NCBI RefSeq assembly: GCF_009857595.1
Contig: NZ_WWCU01000010.1
Coordinates: forward strand, 1 to 64,000
Reading direction: 5' to 3'
Length of the DNA stretch: 64,000 bases
Origin: Pseudoduganella aquatica
Lineage (GTDB): Bacteria; Pseudomonadota; Gammaproteobacteria; Burkholderiales; Burkholderiaceae_D
Below, one piece after another: positions 36,301 through 44,903 of the stretch. How positions within the stretch are numbered: position 1 is the stretch's first letter; each line of letters begins with the position of its first letter. The position numbers and the translations under genes are program-made. A model generated the notes under the pieces. The model ran no database searches. It had not been told where the DNA came from and saw only the letters and a program-made list of their open reading frames with translations.

Positions 36301-36451
36301 GCAAGGTCCGCATGCTCTTCTCGGTGCCGGTGAAGTTGATATTGCCGGCGAAGGCCTTGACTTGCTTGATCGGCGTATCGGCGCGCGCGGCCGGCGCGGC
36401 CAGCAGCAGCGCCCCCAGCCCGGCCAGCAATGCCTTGCGCAAGGCCCGCAT
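33371..36451 (-). CDS. mshQ: MshQ-like secreted surface protein, DUF6701/DUF11
   Basis: About 1026 residues from ATG 36451, which overlaps the mshP stop (TGATG). The upstream extension lacks signal-peptide character. A signal peptide ends PAARADT. Next is a DUF3344-like domain (IKQVKAFAGNINFTGTEKS), then a DUF11-like repeat (ITVGNNGPLTETGPIVVRDTLPASLIYTG) and a large C-terminal region resembling the MshQ/DUF6701 domain, rich in Ser/Thr/Ala. MshQ is the largest MSHA protein and a candidate pilus-tip adhesin. The adhesin role is inference. Confidence 0.8.
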   Translation of the reverse strand: MRALRKALLAGLGALLLAAPAARADTPIKQVKAFAGNINFTGTEKSMRTLPNPSGNNGGDACAVDEGTLNMSLTGLPSGSTVLSAQLYWAGSNSAPQQYTVNFDGVTVTAPAARQFSLNYVSAGVSRPFFAGAADVTGQVRAKGNAVYTVGGLAIVKGAPYCTNQTVLGGFQLLVVYSLPSETFRVLNIYEGFQFISNSSQSLVLSNFQTPNPIGTVTGRVGHITWEGDATLNDSEYLQYNGVAMQDTLNNSDNQFNSASSIDNNAASYGIDFDAYTVRSPVIKGGDTQAITTYRSGQDLVLLNAEIIAAPNVPATDRSITMTLNNTLAPSLPSIYTITVGNNGPLTETGPIVVRDTLPASLIYTGASGTGWTCGMAAQVVTCTYSGTMATGTTLPPITLRVTPAANASGLVSNTARVSGSLFDYDSSNNSATVSVRVGQGGILPVYVFTDGVCRHGLPFNDSGQTCKRISLTTVTANEAIPMFVTYTVNEVPTSLDTVDTTVKMKFALSCHNPATANGRKASFTPRGASAIPLELCAQSGLVPASSAAEWGSAFRDVVLPANSPTSAVIYEFNYADAGRVELLAIDQAGKLGSTDPFVSRPRELQLTTVTSVGITPSRNNQAGWPTASLSDGAFVPAGSTFRVQVQAMSGGITPVITPNFGREDVPVVLTVKARVATDASGEFFPDMDKKNDFGDVDVGGGFGAFSNGVASGDLVFNDVGIIRLAAEVSDYLGTGPIDVLPVNVGRFYPHHFDAVPAGTMNCHTQLPCAAGVNGAAYSKQPFPVQLLARNALGATTRNYRGGFARAAALTAFSAAQGSSANPPSTPAGSVLSAASAAASSFADGVATLTPVYTFPTVNAASTIPPTNVFLRGAETSGTDGVTSKVSSAIEGGLVIVSGRFVASHGYGSELLPMPLRLQAQFFSSSGWQLSSSDNASSLAGTDLTFSGCTKMLAAGAQCKPVLASTSPATVTLQNGVISIRLAAPGAGNYGSANVTPNKPVWLPGVYGRLTFGTYRAPYIYLREMH

Positions 36452-36933
36452 CAGAACTGCACCGTCACAACGCGCTGCACATAGTCGGGCGACGTTGGCG
36501 CAGGATTCGGACAAACGCCGCCGGCCGGCTGGTTGCACGCGGTCGAGGTAATAATGGTTTGCAGCGGATGCCCCGGTGGCTGGTAGTCAGGCGCGCCAAG
36601 GGTGCCTATGGACGACATATTAGTGGTCGCGTTCTGTACGCACTGCACGCTGACCGTGAAAGGCGCCATCGTTGGCGCCGGCATGGTGAAGGAACTGCTG
36701 CCGCAGGCGCCGTCTATCGCCTGCCGGTACAAGCCGTATTCGGCCCCGGAGCGCGCCGCTTCATATGCGCGTGAACCGAGCAGATCCAGTGCCGAACCCA
36801 CGTGCTGGGTAGTCGACAGCGTGACGATGGCCGCGCCCAGCGCCGACAGCACCACCAGCAGGAAGATCGCGGTGACGATGCTCACCCCGGCCTGGCGCCG
36901 CAAGCGCCGCGCTATGGAAAGTTGCGTTTTCAT
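36451..36933 (-). CDS. mshP: MSHA biogenesis protein MshP
   Basis: 160 residues from ATG 36933 (ATGA overlap with mshO). It has a PilX-type N-terminus, RRQAGVSIVTAIFLLVVLSALGAAIVTLS, a membrane helix after Gly16 where the usual Glu5 is replaced by Thr. This is typical of MshP/PilX-like minor subunits. The C-terminal part contains several cysteines. It is a likely tip or priming component. Confidence 0.85.
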   Translation of the reverse strand: MKTQLSIARRLRRQAGVSIVTAIFLLVVLSALGAAIVTLSTTQHVGSALDLLGSRAYEAARSGAEYGLYRQAIDGACGSSSFTMPAPTMAPFTVSVQCVQNATTNMSSIGTLGAPDYQPPGHPLQTIITSTACNQPAGGVCPNPAPTSPDYVQRVVTVQF

Positions 36934-37781
36934 GGCGTGTTGTCCACGTGAACCTGCCGCACCAGCTCCACGGCCTCGCCGTTGGGCAGCTGCAGCTTCA
37001 GCTTGATGGTAATCAGGGCGGTCTGGATGTTCGGCAGCTGCGTGGCATCGAACTGGCAGGTCGCCACCGCGTTCGACATCAGCGCGCCCACGCCCAGCGG
37101 CCCCGGCACGTCCACCGCCTGCAGCACCTGGTTGTTTGTGTAGCGCGTCAGCGTGCCGGTCCCGCTCGCGGGCAGCGCGCACTGGTACACCACCGTGCCG
37201 CTCACCACCTGGAAGCGGCTGGTGGGCGACGGCATGGTGGGCGTGGCGACGGCGAAGGGGTTGGTGGCCATGGTGATCTGCGTGCCGTTCACGGCAGTGA
37301 CCAGGCCGGCGTTCTGCTGGTTGTAGGCGTCGGCCGGGCTCTGGCCCTGCCCCAGGTTGTACACCACGATAAAGTCGCCCGGCACGATGGCCTGGCGGCC
37401 GGTGGGCGCCGCACCCGCCATGTGGAAGGTGCGCGCGGCCGGGTTGGTAAAACTGAGCGGCAGCACGGCGGGCGGCGGCTGGTCGCGCACGTCGATATAG
37501 CGGCCGCCGGTCTTGGTAATCAGGAACATGACCGAACGGCGGTCGGCCGACACGACGATGCTGTTGGGCAGCGCCAGGCGCAGCTCGCGGCTGATGCGGC
37601 GCAGTATCAGGTCGGCCGCATCGCTCAGCTCGGCGCGCGCCACGCTGTCGACATAGCTTTGCACCGGGGCTTTGATAAAGATGGCCACCATGCCGGCCAC
37701 GATGCCGGTGATGACGATGACGATAATGGCTTCAACCAGCGTGAAGCCGCGCGCGCGGCGGGTCGGGTAATTGGGTCTCAT
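36930..37781 (-). CDS. mshO: MSHA minor pseudopilin MshO
   Basis: 283 residues. Prepilin motif RARGFTLVEAII, cleaved after Gly12, with Glu17 at position 5 of the mature protein. A helix and a large C-terminal domain follow, resembling MshO/PilW-type minor pilins. ATGA overlaps with mshD and mshP indicate tight coupling. Confidence 0.88.
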   Translation of the reverse strand: MRPNYPTRRARGFTLVEAIIVIVITGIVAGMVAIFIKAPVQSYVDSVARAELSDAADLILRRISRELRLALPNSIVVSADRRSVMFLITKTGGRYIDVRDQPPPAVLPLSFTNPAARTFHMAGAAPTGRQAIVPGDFIVVYNLGQGQSPADAYNQQNAGLVTAVNGTQITMATNPFAVATPTMPSPTSRFQVVSGTVVYQCALPASGTGTLTRYTNNQVLQAVDVPGPLGVGALMSNAVATCQFDATQLPNIQTALITIKLKLQLPNGEAVELVRQVHVDNTP

Positions 37782-38341
37782 AGTGGCGACGGTGGGCTGA
37801 CCGGCAAGTTCTGCGGCGTGTAGCGCGCGCGATAGCTTTCCAGCACCACGTTCTCCGAACCGTAGGCTACGCGCACGGTGATGCGCAGCGCCAGGTTTTG
37901 CGGCACCCGGGCGCCCGCCGGACCGAAGGCGCTGTCCTCGACGATGGTAACGGTGGCGGCGTATCCGGTAGGGAAGCTGTTGCCTACCACGTCGGTGGTG
38001 TAGGTCGCGGGCGAGCCGAAGGCGGCCACGTAGTCGTTCACGTTGTCATATGGACGCGAGTTGCCAAGCTCCGGGCCCACACCCTCGGCGACGGCGCAGG
38101 CCGCGCCGGGGGTTTCCATGGCCGGATCGGCGCCATCGCAGGCCGTGAACGGCGCTAGCCGCACCTCTTCCATCAAACTTTCGGCGATGGCCATGGCCTG
38201 CTTGCGACGGGCCGGATCAGTGCTACTGCGGTTGCTCACGGTGATCACCTGCAGCACGCCAACCACGGCCACACCGACGATGACGATGAAGATGATCAGC
38301 TCGACCATCGTCAAGCCGCGCTGGCGCCGCTTAATAAACAT
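37778..38341 (-). CDS. mshD: MSHA minor pseudopilin MshD
   Basis: 187 residues from ATG 38341, overlapping the end of mshC by 11 bases. An upstream ATG at 38368 is possible. The prepilin motif QRGLTMVELIIFIVIVGVAV is cleaved after Gly9, with Glu14. A PilV-type body follows with cysteines in the middle. Placement after mshC and before mshO matches other MSHA loci. Confidence 0.86.
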   Translation of the reverse strand: MFIKRRQRGLTMVELIIFIVIVGVAVVGVLQVITVSNRSSTDPARRKQAMAIAESLMEEVRLAPFTACDGADPAMETPGAACAVAEGVGPELGNSRPYDNVNDYVAAFGSPATYTTDVVGNSFPTGYAATVTIVEDSAFGPAGARVPQNLALRITVRVAYGSENVVLESYRARYTPQNLPVSPPSPL

Positions 38342-38888
38342 AGCCAGTCTGCGTTGTGACGACGACATTGTGGTTCAGGCCGTCGCCAGCGATGACGATG
38401 GTCTGGGTGGGAAGACTCTGACTGCTGGACGCCAGGAAGGGCTCGCCGGAAGCGTCGAAGTAGAAAGTGGAGTACGCCGTAATGCTCAGGCCGGATGGCA
38501 CGCCTTCGCAGGCCCACGCAGTGGAGTTGCCGCACCGTTGCAGCGTGGCGCTGCTGCCGGAGTTGCCGCCCGCGGCCGGAAGAACACGCTGCGCGCAGGC
38601 CGCGTCGAAGCACAGGGCAGCGCTGGCGCCGTCCAGGCGCACGAACACGTTGCGGTTCTGGGCGATAGCCAGCTTCTGTCCGTATCTGATCAAACCGCGC
38701 ACCTGGTCGCTGTAAGCCACGGCGCCGAAGTTGCGCTGATCGAACAGGCGAGGCACAGCTACCGCCCCGAGGATGCCGGCCAAGACTATCACGATGATAA
38801 GTTCCACCAGCGTAAACCCAAACTGCCCGGACTTACGGCCAGGCAGTTCAGTTAAGCCAGCCACTACGGACAGGCTCAGATGCGTCAT
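38331..38888 (-). CDS. mshC: MSHA minor pseudopilin MshC (GspH-like)
   Basis: 185 residues from ATG 38888, 10 bases past mshA. The prepilin motif GQFGFTLVELIIVIVLAGILGAVAVPRLF is cleaved after Gly24, with Glu29. The leader is long for a prepilin. The C-terminal part is a GspH-type domain. Cysteines are present in the middle region. Confidence 0.85.
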   Translation of the reverse strand: MTHLSLSVVAGLTELPGRKSGQFGFTLVELIIVIVLAGILGAVAVPRLFDQRNFGAVAYSDQVRGLIRYGQKLAIAQNRNVFVRLDGASAALCFDAACAQRVLPAAGGNSGSSATLQRCGNSTAWACEGVPSGLSITAYSTFYFDASGEPFLASSSQSLPTQTIVIAGDGLNHNVVVTTQTGYVY

Positions 38889-38898
38889 GGCGCCAGGA

Positions 38899-39348
38899 TT
38901 AGCAGCCAGTGGTGGTCGGCGCACTTACAACGCCGGTCGCTTCGGTGTAGGTAAAGAAGCAGTTGGCCCGTCCAGTATCAGTGCCGATGGTAGCCACCCC
39001 CGACGCGGTGGCAAAAGAATAGTCCGACAGACTACCTGCCGCTACACCAATGCCATTCGCATCTGCGGTAGGGTAGCCGCTGCCGTTCATCGTCACACCG
39101 TTGAGAGTTTGCGCGGTACTTGGCGAACCCGCAACCAACCAGGCACCGCGCGAAATGCCTACGGCGCTGCTGACAGCGCCGCGTGCGCCGTTCAGCTTGG
39201 CGCGACGGGCATCAGCACCCAGGTCCGCAAACTTCGGCAGCGCGGTTGCAGCCAGAATGCCGAGGATGACGATCACCACGATCAGTTCGATCAGGGTAAA
39301 ACCAGCTTGAGCACCACTACGGATAGAACCGATTTGTTTGTTTTGCAT
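38899..39348 (-). CDS. mshA: Major MSHA pilin MshA
   Basis: 149 residues, with prepilin motif [38 protein letters not shown], cleaved after Gly16, with Glu21 at mature position 5. The segment after the helix ([19 protein letters not shown]) is typical of MshA. Two C-terminal cysteines (NCFF and the final TTTGC) probably form a disulfide loop. A strong GGTGGAG Shine-Dalgarno precedes it. It is the likely filament subunit, and the 63-base gap upstream is the largest within this half of the operon, which could hold an extra promoter. Confidence 0.9.
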   Translation of the reverse strand: MQNKQIGSIRSGAQAGFTLIELIVVIVILGILAATALPKFADLGADARRAKLNGARGAVSSAVGISRGAWLVAGSPSTAQTLNGVTMNGSGYPTADANGIGVAAGSLSDYSFATASGVATIGTDTGRANCFFTYTEATGVVSAPTTTGC

Positions 39349-39411
39349 TTAATACTCCACCTTAGTCTGAAAGAAATTGTGACAGGCCTGTAGTCAGTAT
39401 GTATAACGACC

Positions 39412-39957
39412 TCAGCTTCCGTCAACTTGAATCAGGGCGACGCTGCCATTCTGGTCATGCGTTCCATCCGGCTTGGCGTCTTTCGTGGGCAAGCGGCTGA
39501 ATTCTACCTTGAAATACCAGCGATCAATTAGATCCTGCGGAAAACTTTTTTTCCCTCTGAACACATAGACAAGAATACGCTTGTCCCGATTGAAATACCA
39601 AAAACCGGGTTCCAGCTTATTTGCTGACAATCCATCAATTTCGCCCTTGTAATTCTCAGGTTCTCGCTCAAGCAGCCTGATCGGATTCGCGCTGACCAAC
39701 TGGGCAAGGCGTGCACGGTCTTGCTGCACCGCCGCCTCAAGAGCCTTGCTGTACAAGGCGCTACGCATATTTGCCACCAACAATTGCGCACCAGCCCTCT
39801 CGGCCTCGTCCTGATAAAAAGCCAAGCGCTGCAACAAGACGGCCGCCAGAACGCTGAAAATAATTGCAACAACAGCGAGTTCGAGCAGGCTGAAGCCTTG
39901 CCCTCGCCTCCGTTGCGGCGAAACGACACCAATTGTGTACTGGGCCGGTTTGCGCAT
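39412..39957 (-). CDS. Minor prepilin, MshF/MshB-like
   Basis: 181 residues with prepilin motif RGQGFSLLELAVVAIIFSVLAAVLL, cleaved after Gly21, with Glu26. The body contains ANPIRLLEREPENYKGE, which resembles MshF-like minor pilins, but the position between mshG and mshA is where both mshF and mshB lie in Vibrio. I cannot decide between the two. It overlaps the mshG stop (TGATG). Confidence 0.75.
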   Translation of the reverse strand: MRKPAQYTIGVVSPQRRRGQGFSLLELAVVAIIFSVLAAVLLQRLAFYQDEAERAGAQLLVANMRSALYSKALEAAVQQDRARLAQLVSANPIRLLEREPENYKGEIDGLSANKLEPGFWYFNRDKRILVYVFRGKKSFPQDLIDRWYFKVEFSRLPTKDAKPDGTHDQNGSVALIQVDGS

Positions 39958-41183
39958 CAGTGCAGGGCCGCTTGCCCCAGATTCCAGATCGGCAGGAAAA
40001 TCCCCAGCGCCAGCACCAGCACCATCGCCCCGAGAAAGGTAATCATGATCGGTTCAATCTGGGATGCCAATGTTTTCAACTCATAATCCACTTCGCGCTC
40101 ATACATTTGAGCGATCTCATCCATCAAATCATCCAGTGCTCCCGACTCCTCGCCAACGGCGATCATCTGCAGTACCACTGGCGTGAAGACGCCCGCCGCG
40201 ATGGAAGTACGCAAGATGCTGTCGCCCCGCTCCACGCTGTCGCGCATCTGCTCCACCCGCGACGACAAATACGCGTTATCCACCGTCTGAGACACCACGG
40301 TAAGTGCCTGCACGATAGGCACTCCGCTGCGACTGGATAGCGCAAAGCTGCGCGCAAAGCGGGCCATGGTCGCTTTGTGGATGATTTTCCCGGCAATTGG
40401 GAAGCGCAGCTTGGCCTTGTCCCAGGCGAAGCGTCCGCCAGGTGTCGCAACCCAGGTGCGCGAAGCGAAAAAGCCCGCAATTGCCGCCACCAGCAATACT
40501 GGCCAGTACTCAACGGTGAATTTGGAAGTGGCTATCAAAATGCGCGTCATAAGCGGCAGTTCGGCTTTGAAACTCTCGAACACTTTGACGAACTGCGGAA
40601 TGACAAAAATGTTCACGACGACCATCGCCAACGTCATGGCGATGATGACAAACGTCGGATAACGTGTAGCGCTTTTGACCCGGTTTTTCATCTCCCGGTC
40701 AAATTCCAAGTGATCAAACAGGCGCAGAAACACGTCGTCGAGCCGGCCGGTCATCTCGCCCACCTTCACCATGGACAGGTAAAAGTTATTGAACACTTCA
40801 GGGTGGCGCCGCATCGCGGCGGACAATTCGCGGCCCGCGTCCAGCGATTCTCGCAAATCCTTTATAACCCGCCCGAACGATTTGCTGATGGCCGACTCTT
40901 GCAGGCCAGCCAGGCCGCGCATGATGGGCACGCCGGACTTGAGCAGCGTGTAGAGCTGGCGGCTGAACAGCTGCACGTCCATGGAATTGACCTTTTTCTC
41001 GGTCATCCTGGCCCACCAGCTCTCGCCGTCCTTGGCCGCAGCCTGGCGCGTGAGCGTGATTTCCACCGGCGTGGCGCCGGTGCCGAACAGCTGGTCGGCC
41101 ACCGCGTTGCTGTCGGCGCCCTCCAGCACTCCCTGCATCAGTTCGCCGCGCGCGTTGCGGGCCTTGTAGGCAAAAAACGGCAC
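39957..41183 (-). CDS. mshG: MSHA inner-membrane platform protein MshG (PilC/GspF)
   Basis: 408 residues from a GTG start, one base after the mshE stop. Two GspF domains (LFSRQLYTLLKSGVPIMRGL and the second near MARFARSFALSSRSGVPIVQAL) with three membrane helices. It converts ATPase rotation into filament assembly. It is homologous to the platform protein at 51448. Confidence 0.93.
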   Translation of the reverse strand: MPFFAYKARNARGELMQGVLEGADSNAVADQLFGTGATPVEITLTRQAAAKDGESWWARMTEKKVNSMDVQLFSRQLYTLLKSGVPIMRGLAGLQESAISKSFGRVIKDLRESLDAGRELSAAMRRHPEVFNNFYLSMVKVGEMTGRLDDVFLRLFDHLEFDREMKNRVKSATRYPTFVIIAMTLAMVVVNIFVIPQFVKVFESFKAELPLMTRILIATSKFTVEYWPVLLVAAIAGFFASRTWVATPGGRFAWDKAKLRFPIAGKIIHKATMARFARSFALSSRSGVPIVQALTVVSQTVDNAYLSSRVEQMRDSVERGDSILRTSIAAGVFTPVVLQMIAVGEESGALDDLMDEIAQMYEREVDYELKTLASQIEPIMITFLGAMVLVLALGIFLPIWNLGQAALH

Positions 41184-41184
41184 G

Positions 41185-42888
41185 TCACTCCTCGTACTGG
41201 TTGCTGATGCGCATGGCTTCAGAGATGGTCGTGCGGCCCTGGATCACCAGGTGCACCGCGTGCCGGCGCAGGGTCTCGCCCCGCATCTGCGCATGCGCCA
41301 CCTTCATGAAGTGGCTGGTGTCATGGTGGTGCGACGCGTCCACCACCGCCTGCGTCATCTCCAGCAGCTCATACACGCCGGTACGGCCGCGATAGCCCAT
41401 GCCGTTGCAGTGCGAGCAGCCCTTGCCGTGGAAATAGCGCGCCATGTCCACCTTGTCGTTCAGCTCCAGGCGCAGCCACTCGTGCTCGGTCGGCGTGGGC
41501 GTGTACGGCGTGGTGCAGCTTTCGCAGATCACGCGCACCAGGCGCTGCGCCAGCACGGCCTGCAACGAACTGCCCACCATATAGCGCGGCACGCCCATGT
41601 CCATCAGGCGCAGCGGGGTGCTGGCGGCGTCGTTGGTGTGCAGCGTGGAAAGCACCAAGTGGCCGGTCATGGCGGCGCGCAGGCCGATCTGGGCGGTTTC
41701 CTGGTCGCGCATCTCGCCCACCAGCACGATGTCCGGATCCTGGCGCAGCGCGGAGCGCAGCACGCGCGCGAAATTCAGTTCGATCTTGTCGTTCACCTGC
41801 ACCTGGTTGATACCGGGCAGGCGGTATTCGACCGGATCTTCCACCGTGATGAGCTTTTTCTCCACCGAATTGAGCTCGGCCAGCGCACTATATAGTGTGG
41901 TGGTCTTGCCGGAACCGGTGGGGCCGGTCACCAGCACCAGGCCGTTCGGGCGCTGCACGATGGCGCGGAACTTCTCCAGCACACCACGCGGCATGCCGAT
42001 GGCGTCCAGCCGCAGGTTGATGCCGCCCTGGTTCAGCAGACGCATCACCACCGATTCGCCGTACTGGGTGGGCATGGTGGAAATACGCACGTCGATGCGC
42101 TGGTTCTTCACGCGCACGGCAAAGCGGCCGTCCTGCGGCAGGCGCTTTTCCGAGATGTCCAGGTCCGACATCAGCTTGAGGCGCAGCGCCAGCGAGGGCG
42201 CGATCTTGATATCGGCCTCGGTTTGCAGGTGCAGCACGCCGTCGATGCGGAAGCGGATCTGCAAGCGGCTTTCCTGCGGCTCGATGTGGATGTCAGAGGC
42301 GCGCACCTGGGTGGCGTCGTCGAACACCGACTGCAGCAGCTTGACGATGGGCGCTTCTTCCAGGCCGGGATTGGCGGCCAGCGCGCCGAAGTCGACCGAC
42401 ACGTCGCCCAGGTCCTGCTCCAGCTCGCGCGCCAGGTCGGTGATATCGTCGGTGCGGCGGTAGATGCGGTCGATGGCGGCCAGCACCTCGGTCTCGTTGA
42501 CCACGGCCAGCTCGATATTCTGCTGCACCAGGCGGGCGATTTCGTCGTAGGCGAACAGGTCGGTGGGGTCGGCGATGCCGACCAGCAGCGAGCCGCGCCT
42601 GTCCTCCAGCACCAGCGCGCGGAAGCGGCGGGCCTGGGTTTCCGGCAGCAGGCGCACCACTTCCGGATTGATGTTGTAGAACTTGAGGTTGATATAGGGG
42701 ATGTTGAGCTGGCGTGCCAGCGCCCCGGCGATCTGCTCCTCGGTGACGTAGCTGCTCTCGATGAAGACCCGGCCCAGCTTGCGGCCGCTGCGCTTCTGTT
42801 CGGCCAGCGCCAGTCCCAGCTGTTCCTCCGTCAGCAGCTTTTGCTGCACCAGGATTTCGCCTAAGCGGACTTTTTCGGGCCGAGCCAT
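41185..42888 (-). CDS. mshE: MSHA pilus assembly ATPase MshE
   Basis: 567 residues. The N-terminal MshEN domain has tandem motifs (VRLGEILVQQKLLTEEQL with Arg8, and KLGRVFIESSYVTEEQI with Gln31 before it); in Vibrio this domain binds c-di-GMP and drives pilus extension. The GspE-type motor has Walker A GPTGSGKTTT (Lys328), Walker B region DPDIVLVGEMRD and a CxxC...CxxC zinc motif (CESC and CSHC). First gene of the MSHA locus, divergent from the ExeA-like gene. Confidence 0.95.
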   Translation of the reverse strand: MARPEKVRLGEILVQQKLLTEEQLGLALAEQKRSGRKLGRVFIESSYVTEEQIAGALARQLNIPYINLKFYNINPEVVRLLPETQARRFRALVLEDRRGSLLVGIADPTDLFAYDEIARLVQQNIELAVVNETEVLAAIDRIYRRTDDITDLARELEQDLGDVSVDFGALAANPGLEEAPIVKLLQSVFDDATQVRASDIHIEPQESRLQIRFRIDGVLHLQTEADIKIAPSLALRLKLMSDLDISEKRLPQDGRFAVRVKNQRIDVRISTMPTQYGESVVMRLLNQGGINLRLDAIGMPRGVLEKFRAIVQRPNGLVLVTGPTGSGKTTTLYSALAELNSVEKKLITVEDPVEYRLPGINQVQVNDKIELNFARVLRSALRQDPDIVLVGEMRDQETAQIGLRAAMTGHLVLSTLHTNDAASTPLRLMDMGVPRYMVGSSLQAVLAQRLVRVICESCTTPYTPTPTEHEWLRLELNDKVDMARYFHGKGCSHCNGMGYRGRTGVYELLEMTQAVVDASHHHDTSHFMKVAHAQMRGETLRRHAVHLVIQGRTTISEAMRISNQYEE

Positions 42889-43025
42889 ACACTACTCCGA
42901 TCGTTGCACATTGGTCGCGGCCATTTTATGCCAGATCAGCCCGTTTCTACGAGTAATATGTGCTGCCCGCTGGCTAAACCAGTCCGATATTTGCTACAGT
43001 GCTCATCTGTTCAGCATGCACGCAT

Positions 43026-44810
43026 ATGGCCCTCGACCACTTCAACCTGACCCGCCCGCCTTTCAGCCCCGCAGCCGGCCCCGCCTTCCACTACGAGGAC
43101 GCGGCGCGGCGCGAGTTGCTGGGCGCCCTGCACTACGCGCTCAGGCTGGGCGATGGCGTGATCAAAGTGACCGGCGAGCCGGGCAGCGGCAAGCGCATGC
43201 TGTGCCAGGTGCTGGCCGAGCGGCTGGCGCAAGGGGCCGTGCCGGCCGCGCCGCCGGTGCAGGCCTTGCTGCTGGGGCGGGGCACGCAGTTCCCGGTGTC
43301 GCCGCTGGACGCGGTGTGCGCCATCGCGCGCCAGCTGGACCTGGCGCCGGGCGGGCTGCGCACCGACGAAGTGATGCGGCTGCTGCACACCCATCTGGCG
43401 GCCGGGCGCGCCGCCGGCAAGCTGGCCGTGCTGCTGGTGGAGGAAGCGCACGCGTTGCCGCTGGACACGCTGGAGACGCTGCGCCAGCTCACCAACCTCA
43501 GCGCCGGGCCGCATACGCTGCTGCCGGTGGTGCTGGTCGGTACGCCTGAGCTGAACCATGTGCTGCGCCAGCCGCGTTTGCGGCAGCTGCGCGAACGCAT
43601 CACGCTCAGCTTCGTGGTGCCGCCGCTGCCGCCGGAACTGGCGCCCGAGCTGCTGGCCTGCCGCCTGCGCGCCGCCGGGCACCCTGACGGCGCCCTGTTC
43701 CAGCTTGACGCCGCCAAACTGATCGCCCGCACCGCCGGCGCCGACCTGCACGCGCTCGTGGCGCTGGCGGACCGCTCGCTGGCCGTCGCCGCCGGCGCCA
43801 GCGCCTCCGCCGTGGCCATGTTCCATGTGCGCGACGCGATCAAGGGCGTACCGGTGCGGCCCGCCGGCGATGCCGCACCGGCTACCCCAGCTGTGGCGGT
43901 TGTGGCGTTTGCCCCAACGGCGCCGCTAGTGGCGGAAGCGGCGCCAGCGCTAAAGACCGAGGCTGAGCCAGAGCCCAAGCTTGAACCCTCCTTCGCGGCA
44001 GCGCCTGAAGTTGAGCTTGCGCCCACGCCTGCGCCGGAACCGCCGCCGCCCGCCTCACCCGCCGCACTCGAACTGGCTGAACGATTCGCCGCCCCGCCGT
44101 CAACACCTCCTGGCGGCCTGCAAGACTTAATGCCGGCGCAGCTGCGGCCCAGCTCGCTGCGCCGCAAAGCGGTGATTGCAAGCGGCGCCATGCTGGCTGT
44201 CGCCGGCATTGCAAGCGCCGCTTTCCTGCTAAGCCCTGCGGCCGCCCCGGCCAGCGCCATCGCCGCCGCGCCCCAGCCAGCGGCAGCGGAGTCCGTCCCG
44301 ACCGCTACGGCAGTTGCATCGGCCCCGCCCGCTGCGGCAGCGGCGCCCGCCCAGTCCCCGGTGAAAGCAGCCGCGTCTGCGCCCGCCATCGCCGCCGCGC
44401 GCGGCCTGACGCTGGACGTGCCGCGCCACACGGCGGCAGCCGCCACCTCCCGACCCGCCAGCCTGCTCAAACAGTCCCTGCTGGCCAGCAAGACCTGGCT
44501 GCGCGACGAGCCTGCAAACAACTTCTGCGTGCAGATCGAGAACTTCCCCGCCAGCGAACCCGAGCGCGCCGAGCAGTTCCTCGCCGCCACCCGCGCCGCC
44601 ATCGGCCTGAGCGAAGTCCACAGTTACCCCATGCTGATCAAGGGCGAACCCCGCATCGCCATCGTCTACGGCAGCTTCGCCTCCGCCAAAAAAGTCCAGG
44701 AAGTGCAAGCCACGCTGGCCGAGCGATCCGGCGCCCGCCACAAAATCCGCACCATCAAAGGCATCCGCGACGCCGTGCGGCTTGCCCAGCAAAAAGCCGC
44801 GTCCGAATAG
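43026..44810 (+). CDS. ExeA/MshM-like protein with altered Walker motifs and SPOR-like tail
   Basis: 594 residues from ATG 43026 (an upstream ATG at 42999 adds nine). The N-terminal 270 residues align with MshM. At the Walker A, Lys56 is kept but the Thr is Arg57 (GEPGSGKR). The Walker B Asp-Glu is Glu139-Glu140 (LLVEEAH). A long Pro/Ala-rich linker, a membrane helix near residues 379-402, and a C-terminal SPOR-like domain (FCVQIENFPASEPERAEQFL..., about 498-590) follow. SPOR domains bind denuded septal peptidoglycan. It may anchor the second system's machinery to the cell wall without normal ATP use. Confidence 0.82.
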   Translation: MALDHFNLTRPPFSPAAGPAFHYEDAARRELLGALHYALRLGDGVIKVTGEPGSGKRMLCQVLAERLAQGAVPAAPPVQALLLGRGTQFPVSPLDAVCAIARQLDLAPGGLRTDEVMRLLHTHLAAGRAAGKLAVLLVEEAHALPLDTLETLRQLTNLSAGPHTLLPVVLVGTPELNHVLRQPRLRQLRERITLSFVVPPLPPELAPELLACRLRAAGHPDGALFQLDAAKLIARTAGADLHALVALADRSLAVAAGASASAVAMFHVRDAIKGVPVRPAGDAAPATPAVAVVAFAPTAPLVAEAAPALKTEAEPEPKLEPSFAAAPEVELAPTPAPEPPPPASPAALELAERFAAPPSTPPGGLQDLMPAQLRPSSLRRKAVIASGAMLAVAGIASAAFLLSPAAAPASAIAAAPQPAAAESVPTATAVASAPPAAAAAPAQSPVKAAASAPAIAAARGLTLDVPRHTAAAATSRPASLLKQSLLASKTWLRDEPANNFCVQIENFPASEPERAEQFLAATRAAIGLSEVHSYPMLIKGEPRIAIVYGSFASAKKVQEVQATLAERSGARHKIRTIKGIRDAVRLAQQKAASE

Positions 44811-44903
44811 TCATCGCGCCACAATCTCCCAAAGGTTGGATGGCGCCATCTCCCGCATTAAGGATAATGGGATGCTCTTGACAACGTCCCCCCGGAGACC
44901 GCA

